From Primula veris (lineage: Eukaryota > Streptophyta > Magnoliopsida > Ericales > Primulaceae): a stretch of 64,000 nt of DNA. The stretch lies in NCBI GenBank assembly GCA_963682055.1, contig OY821745.1, positions 6,579,501 to 6,643,500 on the forward strand, read 5' to 3'. Shown piece after piece: positions 36,564-49,300 of this stretch. Position 1 is the stretch's first letter, and each line of letters starts with the position of its first letter. The position numbers were made by a program, and so were the translations under genes. The notes under the pieces were generated by a model. That model was given only the letters and a program-made list of their open reading frames with translations, did not search any database and was not told the DNA's origin.

Positions 36564-36959
36564 GTGACACCTCTCCCTTTTGCAACATGTCAAAGGCAAC
36601 CAGATTGGCATGGAGATGGATACAAAAAAATAAAGCACGTGAAGATATTTAAGATGTTTTCTTTTTAGTGTTTTGAGTTAAAGATGAAAGGGATGAAGCT
36701 ATTTATTGGTGGGACTATGTCTATAAGAAAAGGTCCTTTTACTTACGTTTGACAACTTCTTTGCGAGCAATGAGATATTTAATGGGGAAATTGGAATCCA
36801 TTTTTGATACCTTAAAATTTTGCAAGGCAGCCTGTCTTATAGAATCACAACCATTTTTTTGAGTCTTAAAAAAATATATTCATTCAACTTGATTTTTGTA
36901 GTTATTTTTAGTGGAGAACATTAGTATATATTTAAATATTTGCAAGTCGTACATGCGCT

Positions 36960-37095
36960 GTGTAGTTTTACTAAAAAAAATATAACTTAATTTTTAGTTT
37001 TACCTAAAAAAATATAACTTAATTTTTAGTTTTATCTAAAAAAATATAACCTAAAAAATATTTTCATTCAACTTAATTTTTAGTTTTACTGAAAA
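36960..37095 (+). repeat. Short tandem repeat
   Basis: Three to four copies of a roughly 37-base unit, AACTTAATTTTTAGTTTTA followed by cTAAAAAAATAT. Confidence 0.75.
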
Positions 37096-40000
37096 AGAAC
37101 CAGAGATAAGCGGTTTGTACAATCGGCCAAATTAATACAACTGAAAAGCTAAAAAACCAAAGACCAATGATTTTATAATTTTTTTTGAAGATTGAATGAG
37201 TTTATAAGTTGCCATGAATGTTAAGTTGGAATACAGAAAAATGCATATAAAACTAATTTAACTAGTGACTGTGATTGTAAGGCAGACTGTCTTAGAAAAT
37301 TTAAGACAACAAAAATATATCCGGGAAACTGGGCATGTTAAATCGTTAAATACAGCGGTCTCGAAGAAAAGAAAAAAAATAATGGAGAAGAATGTAACAT
37401 CCAAAATATGATCATAGGTTATGTATACAATTAATTAATTAAGAGTCCGGTTATAGAAATGTTTTGTACAACAGGAGAACGAAAATGACTAAATTTAAAA
37501 GGGAAATGAATGAATGTCAAATTGGTCTATTAATCATACAGTTTTGTGATTTGATCGTTCCGTATTTCCTTTGTCGTCGCATCCAAGTTATAATAAGCTG
37601 AAATACAAACAACCGCGGTTCCGTTTGGGGTATGGACAATTAGCTAGTTAAAAAAAAACTCAACATCAATTTGGTGGTTTATTTTTAAACTAATGTGTTT
37701 AACGGGACTCTTTGCCCAGTCCACCACCAATCAAATATACATAGAACAGCCGCTTATGAGGGTTTTATACTTTTTCGTACATTCGTTTCTTCACTTTTTG
37801 TTTTTTTACATTGGTTTCTTAATTTTTCTTATGACAACTCCTTATTATTTGTTTTAATTACCCATATATATAAAGGTTGATATATAAAGTTTGCTTGGTT
37901 ATGTAAAAATTAAAAGTTGATTTTCTTAAACTATAAATTAGATGAATATTTTTTATAAGTTTAGTGATTTAATAGAAAAGAAGAAGAAACTAGAAAAAGC
38001 CGTTTTATTAAGAGTTGAGCAACCAGTTTTAATTTGTACCAGTTTGAAATTAAAGAAAAATCATAACTAAAACGTTAGAGCAAAGCAAGCATAATCACAT
38101 ACACTACTATATATGTCAATGTGGCAAGAACCCTACACATTTAACACATATCAGGTACCTTCTATATACATTGAAAGGGATTACTTGAAAATTTTAATTA
38201 ATCTTTTTTTTCACCAACACCTAATTGGATCTTAAAATTTGCTATGTTTCGTCTATAACGCCTACGAAAAAGACAGCTGTTAACTGTTGGGCATTCGATG
38301 AAAAAATTGCCACATTGGTCATTTAGGGCATCTCAAATATAGGAAAGAATATAGTGGTTCATGGAGTTATGACTCGGTTTGAGTTATTGGGAGATTACGC
38401 CTAGTCAACGAGATAAAGAATGAGACGATAGTAGTGATCGTGAAGCTGGTGCTTAGACCAAAGCTTCTTTGTAGCTGACCCGACTTGGTCTCCGGAATGA
38501 CCAGTCTAACTATGTAACTGAAACTACTTTTAAGCTTACAAGAGATATTATATTGGCTATTGCAAGGTATTGATTTTAGCAAAACTCCTTTCTCCCCTCT
38601 ATTTAGTACTTATTTAGTCGCTGAAATTTTCTTTCGGATGAAGTAAAAAATGGACGAAGTTCCGTTGACTTACTCAAAACTGCGGAAAAACTGAATTTAT
38701 TCGCCCTTTTTCTTGTAGTTACAATAGGAAAAAATTGCTCAACTTTTTTTTTCCCGACCAGCTGCACTTAATTTACTAAAAACGAGACTAATTATTATTG
38801 CAACCAAGTGAGCCTTTGATTTGATGGTTAGCTTGGAAACTCGCATTGATTACAATTTGAGTTAGGACTAATGGCAATAATGGCCTAAATCTAATATATT
38901 GAGGGAGTCTAGTCGGAAAAAAAATTACTCGGTAATAAGTCAACACTAATGCATTGGCGGAACATATTTAGAGAAATCAAACGTTCTTAGATACCAATTT
39001 GGCAATTTGTTAAAATAAAACTGGTTGACAAGAGTGTAACTATCTTGCAATTTATATGAAGTGCCCAATTGCTTATTTCAAGCAACTAAGTACTTTGTTT
39101 CTTTCAAGTTAAAATCATGACGAGTTTGTAGTTTAACTATTGAAGTTACCACCACAATTCGGTTAAGCTGAACAGAAACTTGAGCATCTGTTTCACATGG
39201 TCATCTACGTAATGAAAAACAACAATAAATCCTAAAAGAAAAGAGTAAAATTATCACAAAAAATATGATGACACAAAAACAAAGAATCGAGAGAGGCACT
39301 TACTTTAAAATTATTGATTTTTTATTAGAGATGTGTAGTACTGAATGCTTAGGTTTAAGGAACTCCCTTCACTCCAATTAGTGGGCAAAGTACGCGAAAA
39401 GAGTTGCTCCCACGTCATGCATTCGGTTAAACTTAACATTTCATTTCCTCTACATATGTATTTGTGCATCTATGTAAAAAAACTAAGCATGACCGTATGC
39501 ATGACATGACAGCTCTAACCGCAACTAAAACCTCGTATTGGAGTGAAAAGAGCTCCTTTTTCTTCACGGACCAGCTCTCTCTCTGTCTCTCTCTCAAATA
39601 ATTCGGATGAACTAGAAGATTGGTGATCAATAGTCCTTTTAGTTCACCTTATATATTGTCATGGCTGTGGGGCTCTTTTTGTTTCAAGTCTAGTAAAGCA
39701 GCTTGGTATTTTAGTTTACTTTTTTGATTATGTGCATTTCTTAGCTAAGCCAATTCTATAATAATGTCCAATATAGTTGATCGAAGTTCCTCATGAGGTT
39801 GGAAGTCTTAATTAAATGCTACTAATTATGTCTTAAGTAGGACTATAAGCTTTAAGCTTTTATATATATGGTAACTTCATAAAAGCTTATGGTAACCTTA
39901 TATAATCTGATTGTAATTGGGGTCTTCAAGTTCTGAATTACTGCTATAAGAAGAGTAGGGTTATTAGTAGATCGTATTGTTTTTAATCAGTATATAAATG

Positions 40001-42486
40001 CTAAATGGAAGCACGAGGAAATGAGAAATAGCACCGCTTTTGAAAATAAATAAAACTTAAGTTAAGCAGTGTGAATGTGTGATCAATTATGTCATGTTAA
40101 ATTTTCTTTTATAGCCATCTGAAACTACTTAACGTATGGAGTCGTGGAAATTGGATAGAACATTTTACATTAGCTATAGGTGTAACTCAACATCCATACA
40201 AAGCTAGTATCTAATTTAGAAATTATCTACGTAAGTTATCTAAATTATAAGAATCACATTTGAACCCAACCAAGTGTGATCATTTTTGCTAAAACTATGA
40301 ACCTTTTTCGTGAGGTGGCGTCTTTATGCAGTCGTTGCTATCTAATTCCAGCCTAATCTTCGTAGTTCAGAAACCAAAGTCATGTCTTCAAAAAAAAACA
40401 TCGTAACCTGTGAGTACGAGGCTTGACTTTTGACTTTTTTTAAAATTTCTCATTGTTATTTAAAGTCATGCTTTTGAACTCAGAAAAAATAAAATCAATG
40501 CGACTGAATCCCTCATTATCTCTACAAACAAGTCATTCTCCGGTGACGGTGAAGCCCCAAGACCCTCGTCTCCACCTCCACATCGTTCTCCGGCGACGGC
40601 AAAGCCATGACAGCATGCGGAACGAACGGACGGGGATAGAGCGAGATTAATTAATGTTTCAAAGGTTTGGTTGGATTGATCGGTTTAGATTTTGGAGCTT
40701 TGGTTAGGGAATATTTCAGAAAAGGGTGGGAGAAGATGGAATATCTACTGAAGATTGATGAGGGGACCCTTTTAATATATATAATGAAATTAGGGATTTT
40801 ATTTAACAATGGGAAATTTAAAAAGTCAAAAGCCGTGCTTCCAAGTTACGAGTTTGTTTTTGAAACCATGCACAACTCTGGTTGGTTTCTGAACTACGAT
40901 GCTAAAACGGAATTTAACCACGACTCTGGTTTCTGAACTACGATGCTAAAACAGAATTTAGAAACCAACGAGTGCATAAAGACGCTCCCTTTTCGTGATT
41001 AACCTTACTAATATAAGAAAGTAAATGTATGTTAATATGTACTATCAAAGTCAAAAATAAATAATCTGAAAGCTATATTCATTTTGGAAAAATGAGCATG
41101 AAAGGCATATGAATCTTAAAGAATCTCTCTTTTTCTTTTCCATTCTTACATTACATGACATGATAAAATTTATTCCTGATTGAGAATTTGGCTTCCAGTG
41201 CATCATGATCAAATCTAACCACTTTTTTGTGTTTTGGATATGTAAATTTCGTAACAAGCCAACTCATGGGAGTACTGTAATTTTCACTATCGGTTGCTTT
41301 TCTTCAGATTTGAGTACTACCTAGGTGAACTAGATGGTACGGTTTTATTGTTACATAGTATTTGGCTTGTTGAATACATTTGCATGATTCTGATTCTCAA
41401 TCTCAATATTTTCCTTGTACTGTCGTGTATGGCTTTCGTTTATCTAGTTACCATTTTTCTTTTATTTTTTTGTAAGTAAACCAGCTAATTAGTTACTAGT
41501 AGTCAAGGGAGTAACTAGTACAGGATAAAAGTGGCTAAAACACGGCTCATATTACGAAAAACACGAAAATTTCATGTATTTTACTGAAATTTAACGATTA
41601 TAATATTTCAGCACCATTTATAATTACAAAATAATTCAGTCTAAACTTGCATAAATTCTAGTTTCGCAATTGCTAATAATCTAAACTTGGGGGTTCGATA
41701 GGATTCTGATTCTCAAGAATCTCAACTACATCATAATTGTGTATTAAACAATGTCTAACCTTTAATTTTTAACCCCCTAATGTAAAGTTTGGATCGCACT
41801 TGAAGCACCTGAATTAAAAGTAACTTCAGTTACTTATAATATAAAGGAAAAGATCCAAGTTGAATAAGAATATGACCTATATCTTAGCAAAGAACTATCA
41901 ATGCGAACAATTGTAACAATTTACAGTCATATAACAACAAATTATTGAACAAAATTAACTGAAATGTACTAAAAGCTACAGTATAATTTACACGAATTTA
42001 CAACAATTAATCTTCGTCCCAACGCGCCCTCAAGATGAAGAGTATATATATTCAATACTTTCATCTTTCCAATACAAATACATGACTGGAAGAGTTGAGA
42101 ATCAATGGAATTTTTAAAGAAATAATTAACCAAATGGTTTGCAAATTTAATGTGCAAAAGATGAGTGGTTCTTTTTGAATTTGCTCTCGTGTCTAGTAAA
42201 TTAGTAATCGAACTCCATCTATACTTATAACATTAATCAATTTACTATATCCAAAATTATTTAAGCATATGTTCAGTATCAATATACAGAAGGAGAAAAA
42301 AGTCATGTGCTTTTGAGAATCCACTTATAATATGTTTTGTTTACAAAAATCATACAGCTCCAAAAAAAAAAAAAAAAATATAACCCCAGATAAAAAAATT
42401 AAACTCATATCTGTTATTCTGTATAAATCTTTATAAAATACGGTCCGATACAAAAATACAACTCAGCAGATTTGCATTTTCTAAAT

Positions 42487-43404
42487 TTATGGGGTTTCTA
42501 CATTCAAGACCTCATCAATCCAACTAAGATCTTTATTCGCGAAGTCATAATCATCAATCACAGGAAAATCACTAGTCTCTCCGTTTTCAAACTCGCTCAT
42601 TAAATGTTCCAACTCTGTATAATCTAATCCATTATCGTAATTTCCAAAATTAATTTTGTCCAGTTCATCTCTTGCAAAAACTTCCGAAATTGATTGTTTT
42701 TCGATATCGTTATCCTCGAACAAAACTCCCAAATCGTAATTCCATTGGTCTTCCAACAAACTACCCTTGGTAGAAATGTTAGGATCCAAATACGAGTCTG
42801 CAATATTTTGCGGAAAAATCTCTTTGCAAACAGTAGTACTATCAGCGACAACCGAATTGGTAGAAGAATCAGAATCTAGCATCGTAACATCCGTCAAGTC
42901 AGAACATGAACCTGACTTTTTTCTCGGTTCTAATTTCTTTCTTTCTTCAATTTCCCTCTTTTTTGTATCATAAGCAATTTTGGCCTGTTCCTCAGTGTCG
43001 AATGTACCGAGCCAACATCTCTTATGCAAGAAAGGATCTCGTATCTCAGATGAAAATTTTCCCCCTGGTCTTCTCCGTATACCCGTCGACACAGACAACG
43101 ATTTTGGCTTCTTTATATTCTTCCCTGATTTACTTTTAACTGTCACATCTTTTACACCTCCTCCTAAATGAATCTCTTTAACAACACGTTTAGTTCTCGT
43201 AACACCAGAGTAACTAGGAATATTGGTAATTTCATCGTCGCTATCTGAATCAGTAGCATATGGATCATTATAAATAACTCGAACTATTTTCACATTCGAT
43301 TTCTTTTCTTCCTCATCACCTGATTTTCCCTTATTCTTTTTATTCACTACTATAGAATTATCAAAGTTGTAATTCAAATTCTGTCTTTTAATCCCTGCTG
43401 GCAT
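42487..43404 (-). CDS. CRF/ERF-type AP2 transcription factor with atypical AP2 domain
   Basis: A nuclear DNA-binding regulator, 305 residues, one exon. I chose the ATG at 43404 ([14 protein letters not shown]); an upstream in-frame extension to 43617 is hydrophobic and is more likely untranslated. Residues about 45-62 ([20 protein letters not shown]) match the CRF motif found N-terminal to AP2 in cytokinin response factors and their ERF relatives. The AP2 domain follows: [20 protein letters not shown] and [20 protein letters not shown]. The usual Y-R-G-V opening and both Trp residues of PWGKW are replaced (PGGKF), so GCC-box contacts may be altered. The domain ends in [12 protein letters not shown], resembling the ERF118/119-like group. 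The C-terminal half is acidic ([37 protein letters not shown]), a likely activation region. Confidence 0.85.
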   Translation of the reverse strand: MPAGIKRQNLNYNFDNSIVVNKKNKGKSGDEEEKKSNVKIVRVIYNDPYATDSDSDDEITNIPSYSGVTRTKRVVKEIHLGGGVKDVTVKSKSGKNIKKPKSLSVSTGIRRRPGGKFSSEIRDPFLHKRCWLGTFDTEEQAKIAYDTKKREIEERKKLEPRKKSGSCSDLTDVTMLDSDSSTNSVVADSTTVCKEIFPQNIADSYLDPNISTKGSLLEDQWNYDLGVLFEDNDIEKQSISEVFARDELDKINFGNYDNGLDYTELEHLMSEFENGETSDFPVIDDYDFANKDLSWIDEVLNVETP

Positions 43405-46316
43405 ATCTTCTTTGTATATCAAGATAATCACGGAATCCTCTTTTAAACCCGACAGTAATTGTAACAACAAATTGAAAAAGGGGAAATTCCTGAAAATCAC
43501 CCAGAATTCATGAAAACTAGTGATGAAAATAAAATTATACAAAAGAATCAACAGTAGCTCAAAAACTGCATAATTAGTAAACGAAAACGAAAACCAATAA
43601 AAAAAAATGCATGTCACAGAATCTTAAATTACGTTTTTATGTTTGGGGTATTGAATGTATAAGTAGTCATGAAAAAGAAAGGTATTTTCTAAATTTGTAA
43701 ACAAGAAAAACCAAAAAGAAATTAATGGTAGCTCAAAACCTGCATGAATCTTTAAAGAAAACGAAACCCCATATCACAAAATCTTAAATTTCTCATCTAC
43801 ATTTTGGGTTTCTTACATATAAATTTATGAACTACAGTATAAAGTTTATTTTACCGTTGAAAAAGAAAGGTTAGTCTTGAATGCCTGAATTTGGCGAGAG
43901 AGAGAATTTTAAATAAAAAACCAGGAAATTCGTAGCTTTTTATAACTTGAGAGTCTTGATTTGTCAATATTTATTTCCTAACGGAATTTCTACTGAGAAA
44001 GGAATTGAACAATGAACGATGGTATGTTTCGAGAAAAGGAAATTCTTGATTTAATGTTGATAATTTAAATTTCGAAAATTTCAGTATGGTTTAGTAACCA
44101 AAATAGGAAGTAATTTATTGCCTGTCTATATAGTCTTTTATTTGTACGGTGGACTTGGACTTGTTGGACTTTCCTTTTACTACTAATGCATGTTTGTTCA
44201 CATTACAAATAAAAAAATGAAAATAATGCATGTTTGCTCAAAGAGGAAATTCTAGATTTCCACTTCGTGTTTTTTGTAAGTAAAATTATCAGTATTTAGT
44301 CCGTTGGGTTAAGTCCGATGTTTTTTCATTAAATTCGCCAGTTGGTGTATGTGACAAAATTCTCTTCAAGTGTAGATTTTTTTTTTAATTTTTTTTTTTA
44401 GTTTATGAAAGAATAAAATAAATAATCATGTAGAGTTTCAAGACAATCATACTAACCATAGCTAGAATCACAAAAAAATTATGCAGCCTCGAATTTTAAT
44501 ATTTATGAAAATACGAATGTCTGTGGTATAATTCGCTTTTTTTGCGAAGCAAAAACTAATCGGCGCACTTATAACCTTCTACGTGAAGAAGTGTTACGCA
44601 ACAGACATCATTAGTAAATGTTTCTAAAATCCTTGGATTGCCCAGTGAACAACCATTATGAATCGATTTTCTCTTGTTTTAGAGATCGAATCTAGCTACG
44701 ATATCATGTGATACATTTCAGACTAAAAATTATGAGTTAGCGCTTGTTAAAATGAGATTAGCTATTCTAAAAATCTTAAACCCTTAAATTAGTTTAATGT
44801 TAATAACTCGGCCGACTCGATACCCCTTATTACTTATTAGTAATCGTTAAAAAATAATGTTCTTATCTATTGGGGAATTTTGAATGTTCGAGTATTTAAG
44901 GAATTAAGCTCTTCGATCCTTGTTGGATTTGGCGGTTACAGCAATTCCATGGAGTCAGACTAAGTAGTCATGATCAGTTTCTATCGGAATGTTAAAAACT
45001 TCCTGAACCAGTTGTTAGACTAATATTATAGTGATCTGGTGTTAATTTCATTTCTAGTAATTAATAGTACGCTTTTGGATTTTGACTATCAAAATTCCAA
45101 ATTGACTGGATATGAACATGAGATTGTGCTCAAGAGTGTTCTTTGAATGATTCTTTTCATGTTGTTCTGGTGAACGTTGTGAATTGCATGCTTAATTATG
45201 ATGTAGTTTAGCAAATCAGACAAATTAACAAATTGTTTTATCATGGAAATGCTCAGGTCAAATTCTAATGTTTATGTTACGGCTTAAAATAATGGTGTGT
45301 CTTGTTGTGGAGGTATGTCTTTGCTTTATCTTGCTAATTAACCTAGCCGGAGTACTAATAATTTGGTGAGTTATAAGTCTTTTAAAATACTGTATTAATA
45401 TGTTACTTTCTAAGGTCTCGTTGATTGCGGGATTACTAATTACTTACGATACTGACAATGTCATAGCGTTGTAAATGAGATTTGAAAATAAGGAAGGACA
45501 AATAATCTATTTAGGATTGAACTCATAATAGCATCCCGTATGGTATTGAGAATAGCCCGCTTCAACATCATTTGATGTCCGTACATGACATACAATCCGA
45601 AACTAAATTGTATTGCCAAATAATGTATTTGTAGGGTCCATCCAACTCATAGTCCAATCCCGATGCAAACATACAAGACATTAATGTGATATTGAAACAG
45701 ACTCAGAACTTATAATGAAATGTTGGCTTAATAATATGATTCCCGGTGGTATTTATGAAATCACACATCATAAGTGAACACATGATCCGGACTCGGGTTG
45801 TACAAGGAAAAAAAAAGTATTTTTTATTTTATTTTACTTATAAAATAACACCTATATTAAAGAAAACAGAAAGGAATGACCTCATTTATGAGTGACCTTA
45901 TTTGATTGTTTATTTTACAGTCAACTTAACCACCGTTAGATTAGAAAATGGATGGTTAGATAATGTTTTTCAATAACTAATTTTTTTTTTTTTTTTTTCA
46001 ACAAATTAGAATATGATAAATTAAAAATAAATTGTATAACGCATTAAAAACTCAAATAAAAATATAAAACGTCAAAGTATCTAAACTTAAATATTAATTA
46101 AAATTTAATTTATTTAATCTATTTGACATATTTTGATGATCGACCAAATTTGAAACTTCCTACAGTAGTACTTACGAAAAATTCACCATTAAAGCAGCAA
46201 AAGTAACTCAAGTACTCAACTAACAAAAATAATAAAAGAGACCCCAACAAAAATATAAAAAAAAAAACAAAAAAAAAACAAGGTAAAAAAAATAAATAAC
46301 AAGAAGTAAAAAAAAA
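43405..46316. other. Intergenic region between divergent genes
   Basis: It holds the 5' flank of the ERF gene (-) and of the Tudor gene (+). TTTTCAG at 43485-43500 on the minus strand could be the acceptor of a 5'-leader intron of the ERF gene. A dispersed repeat lies at 45895-46125. No other gene is recognised. Confidence 0.5.
45895..46125 (-). repeat. Dispersed repeat, copy 2 (inverted)
   Basis: On the minus strand it carries TTTATTTGAGTTTTTAATG, AATTTGTTGAAAA and TTAGTTATTGAAAAACATTA, matching 30778-31045. It lies about 190-420 bases upstream of the Tudor gene start codon. Confidence 0.75.
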
Positions 46317-49300
46317 ATGGGAAGGACAAGAGAAGTAGCAAGATTGATAACTGGCAGCGGACCACTTCCAAGGAAACTCCTGGTAATATGTATATTTTTT
46401 CTAGTATTTTTTGTTATTTTTTTTAAAATTATTTCTGTTTTTGTTTAATATGTTAGCCTATCATTCATGATAATTTTTGTTTAATTTTCTAACCCTTTCA
46501 AGATAACTTCCATGCCTACGAGAAAGCGGAAACCGCCTCAAGAAAAAGTAAGTATCTTTTTGTGCATGTTGGGTTTATTCAAGAATAAAAAAAAACATGT
46601 TTTATTTTTATTCTTTATGGTTAGCATTTGTGGTTATTTAGATATAGTTTGGAATTAGCTTGTTGGGTTTTCTTATGTTTAATTGGGTGAAATATGGTTA
46701 ACATTGTGATTATTTTAGATAATGTTCAATTGGGTGAAAGATGGTTAGCAACTTAGCATTTGTGATTATTTAAATACAATTTAAAAATACCTTTTTTTCA
46801 TGTTCCATTGGGTAAAATATGGTTACCTTTTGTGATTATCTAAATGAAGTTTAAAGTTAGCTTGTTGGGGTTTTCTCATGTTCTGTTAGGTAAATTATGG
46901 TGTTAGCATTTGTGATTAAGTAAATGTAATTTAAAATTAGTTTTTTTTTAATGTTCTATTGGGTTAAATAAGGATACTAGTTTTGATAATTAAATATTGT
47001 TTAATATTAGCAGTTTAAAAATAAATGTTCGGGTAAACTGTGGTTAGGATTTCTAATTATTTAAGTACAATTTAAAAATAGTTTTAATTCTCATTTTTTC
47101 ATGTTCTAGTGGATGAAATATGGCTACCATTAGTCATTATTTAAATATAGTTTGAAATTAGCTTGTTGGGGTTTTTCCATGTTCTATTGGGTAAAAAATG
47201 GTTAGCATTTGTGGTGATTATTTTAAGTACAATTCAAAATTAGTTTTCTAGGATTTTTCATGTTCTATGGATGAATATGAATACGTAGGAGGTTGTTGAA
47301 TTACATACAACTAAAAGAAGTAATTTTATTTGTATTTTACAGTTCGTGAGCATATGGTACTTTTTTTTTCCTACTACTGCCCTTCCCCTTTTGGATAGTC
47401 TGTTTATCTAATTACAAATTTAGGTGGTAAAAATATTTACTTTAGAGTTCTGGATTCTTTTGGACTTTTAATGTAAGTTTACTTTTGTACTTTTCGAAAT
47501 CTGTTGCATTTTTATTTCCAGAATAAAAGTTAATATGTGGGGCGACGTTGAACTTGTCTAACCATTAATTTGTTTGTCATTAGTACGAGTAATTATGTTT
47601 TTTATTGTTGGTAACCTCCTATAATGTCAGGTGACGGGTGCTAAGAAGTATGGGAAAGACCTGGTTGGTGCTAGAATCAAAGTCTGGTGGCCTTCGTGGG
47701 AGGAGCAAGAAAATAGGAAGTGTACTAGCTTAACAGCCATCCTTTTCTTTACCCTCTTCATATTTTGATTCTTAATTTTGGCTTACTTCATGCATTCAAG
47801 AAACTTTCAGACTTATCCAGAAAGTCTTTATGTTTTGCATTTCAGTTAGATAGAGATTACAGCCATGACATGCACTGGATTAGTTTGTATGACCGTGTTT
47901 GTCTAGAAGCTTTTATGTTACTAAAATGTCAGTGTGATGTGTGATATGTCAGTTGTTTCGGTCCGTTAGCCTGGTAATAAAGTGGAAGAGAAAGTTTTGC
48001 CATCTTTATTGTTTTATCAGTTAGCTAAGTTCTTATGAAGTCTTATGTGCTTATATATTCACTTAACTACCCATATATGGAAGTATTGCTCATCTATCCT
48101 AAATAAATCCTAATGGAATTCATTTTGTGTACACCTTAGATATGATTGTTACATGTTCAATTCAGATGCACGCACTTTTCCTGTGCCTCACCTCCGTTTT
48201 GTTTTCTCTATGCTTATAGGAATAATATATGATTAAGAGTTCCTAATTTCTTTGAGTTGAACTTCGAATACATTGTTTCCATCTTTGTTTCTTGTTCTAA
48301 TTTCATATTACCTCTTGCACAAGGATATTAGTATTAGTTACAAATGCTTGTTTAGATTTTGTTAATTTATCACATTTCATGTTTTAGGCAAGAATCATGC
48401 AAAATCTCGAACTAATACTTTTATTGGAGAAATGGTAGACTCCGGATCATTTTTACTATTTATAACTGTTACTTGTGTTAATTGTAGGTTTTACAAGGGT
48501 GTAGTTGACTCTTTCGATTCTAAAAGCAGGAAACATATGGTCAGTGTTTGTCTTATGCCATGTTATATATGATTCTTTCCTTTCCTAATATCTGAAGGGA
48601 ACTGGGTTTCTGTTTTCCCTCTTAATAAGCTTAACTTTCTTTAAGGCTTGTAATCAGTTTTACTGGGATTAAAGGGAAGCACCTGAACTAATCTTTCTTA
48701 CTAGTTCAGCTTCTTTTTTATTTATTATACTGCAGGTCATATACGACGATGACGGTGCTGAGGAACATTTGAATCTTAAAAATGAAAAATGGGAGCTAGT
48801 TGAAGATGATAATTCCATGAAAGATAGGGTGTGTAATTGTCATAATATTTATTGGGTGTTTATTTTTATTTTTATCTAAGTTGTGATTAGTAACATGGAT
48901 GATTTTGTAGGATTAAGGGACCAGAGCCAGGAGTCCTGATCCTTCCCCTGCAATGTATGTAATTCTTCTTTCGGTTGTTACATTTTATTAGATTGCATTC
49001 TCATTTATGACATTCTTCTATTACATTTAAGAAGTGCAAAGCCAAATATCTCAGTTAGCTGGTTGATGTTAATTAAATTGGACTCTTGCGGGTTTTACAT
49101 TCATTTACTTAATAAGGTCCGATGTTTTTACATATCAAACTAACATTGTGGGATGTCTTGTTTTATTTTCCCGGTAAGTTGTGGTATGTCTTGTTGTATA
49201 TCCATTTCGTGTTTTTTTTCCTAATTATAACTGCAGTTTTGTATGGAAGGGCGTAATCTTTGCTATTCTTTTCCTTGTCGTAAATAGTGAAAGCTGAAGA

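Larger units (their letters stand above)
35439..42486. other. Large intergenic region without a recognisable gene
   Basis: About 7 kb between the PKPRR-protein gene (+) and the ERF gene (-), so both genes end toward it. Open frames are short and low complexity. It holds a small foldback element (36441-36563), short A/T repeats (36960-37095) and two direct repeats of TGACCTTCT-like style too weak to annotate. A GC-richer patch at 40500-40640 encodes nothing I recognise. Confidence 0.5.

Noticed and set aside
40453..40936. Two adjacent plus-strand ORFs in a GC-richer patch
   Set aside because: No recognisable motif, no splice-consistent extension and a nearby direct repeat; too weak to call a gene.
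42906..43171. Plus-strand ORFs opposite the ERF gene
   Set aside because: Antisense shadows of the AP2-coding frame.
43405..43617. N-terminal extension of the ERF protein to an upstream ATG
   Set aside because: The extension is hydrophobic and low complexity, unlike ERF N-termini; the likely acceptor TTTTCAG inside it suggests an intron in the 5' leader.
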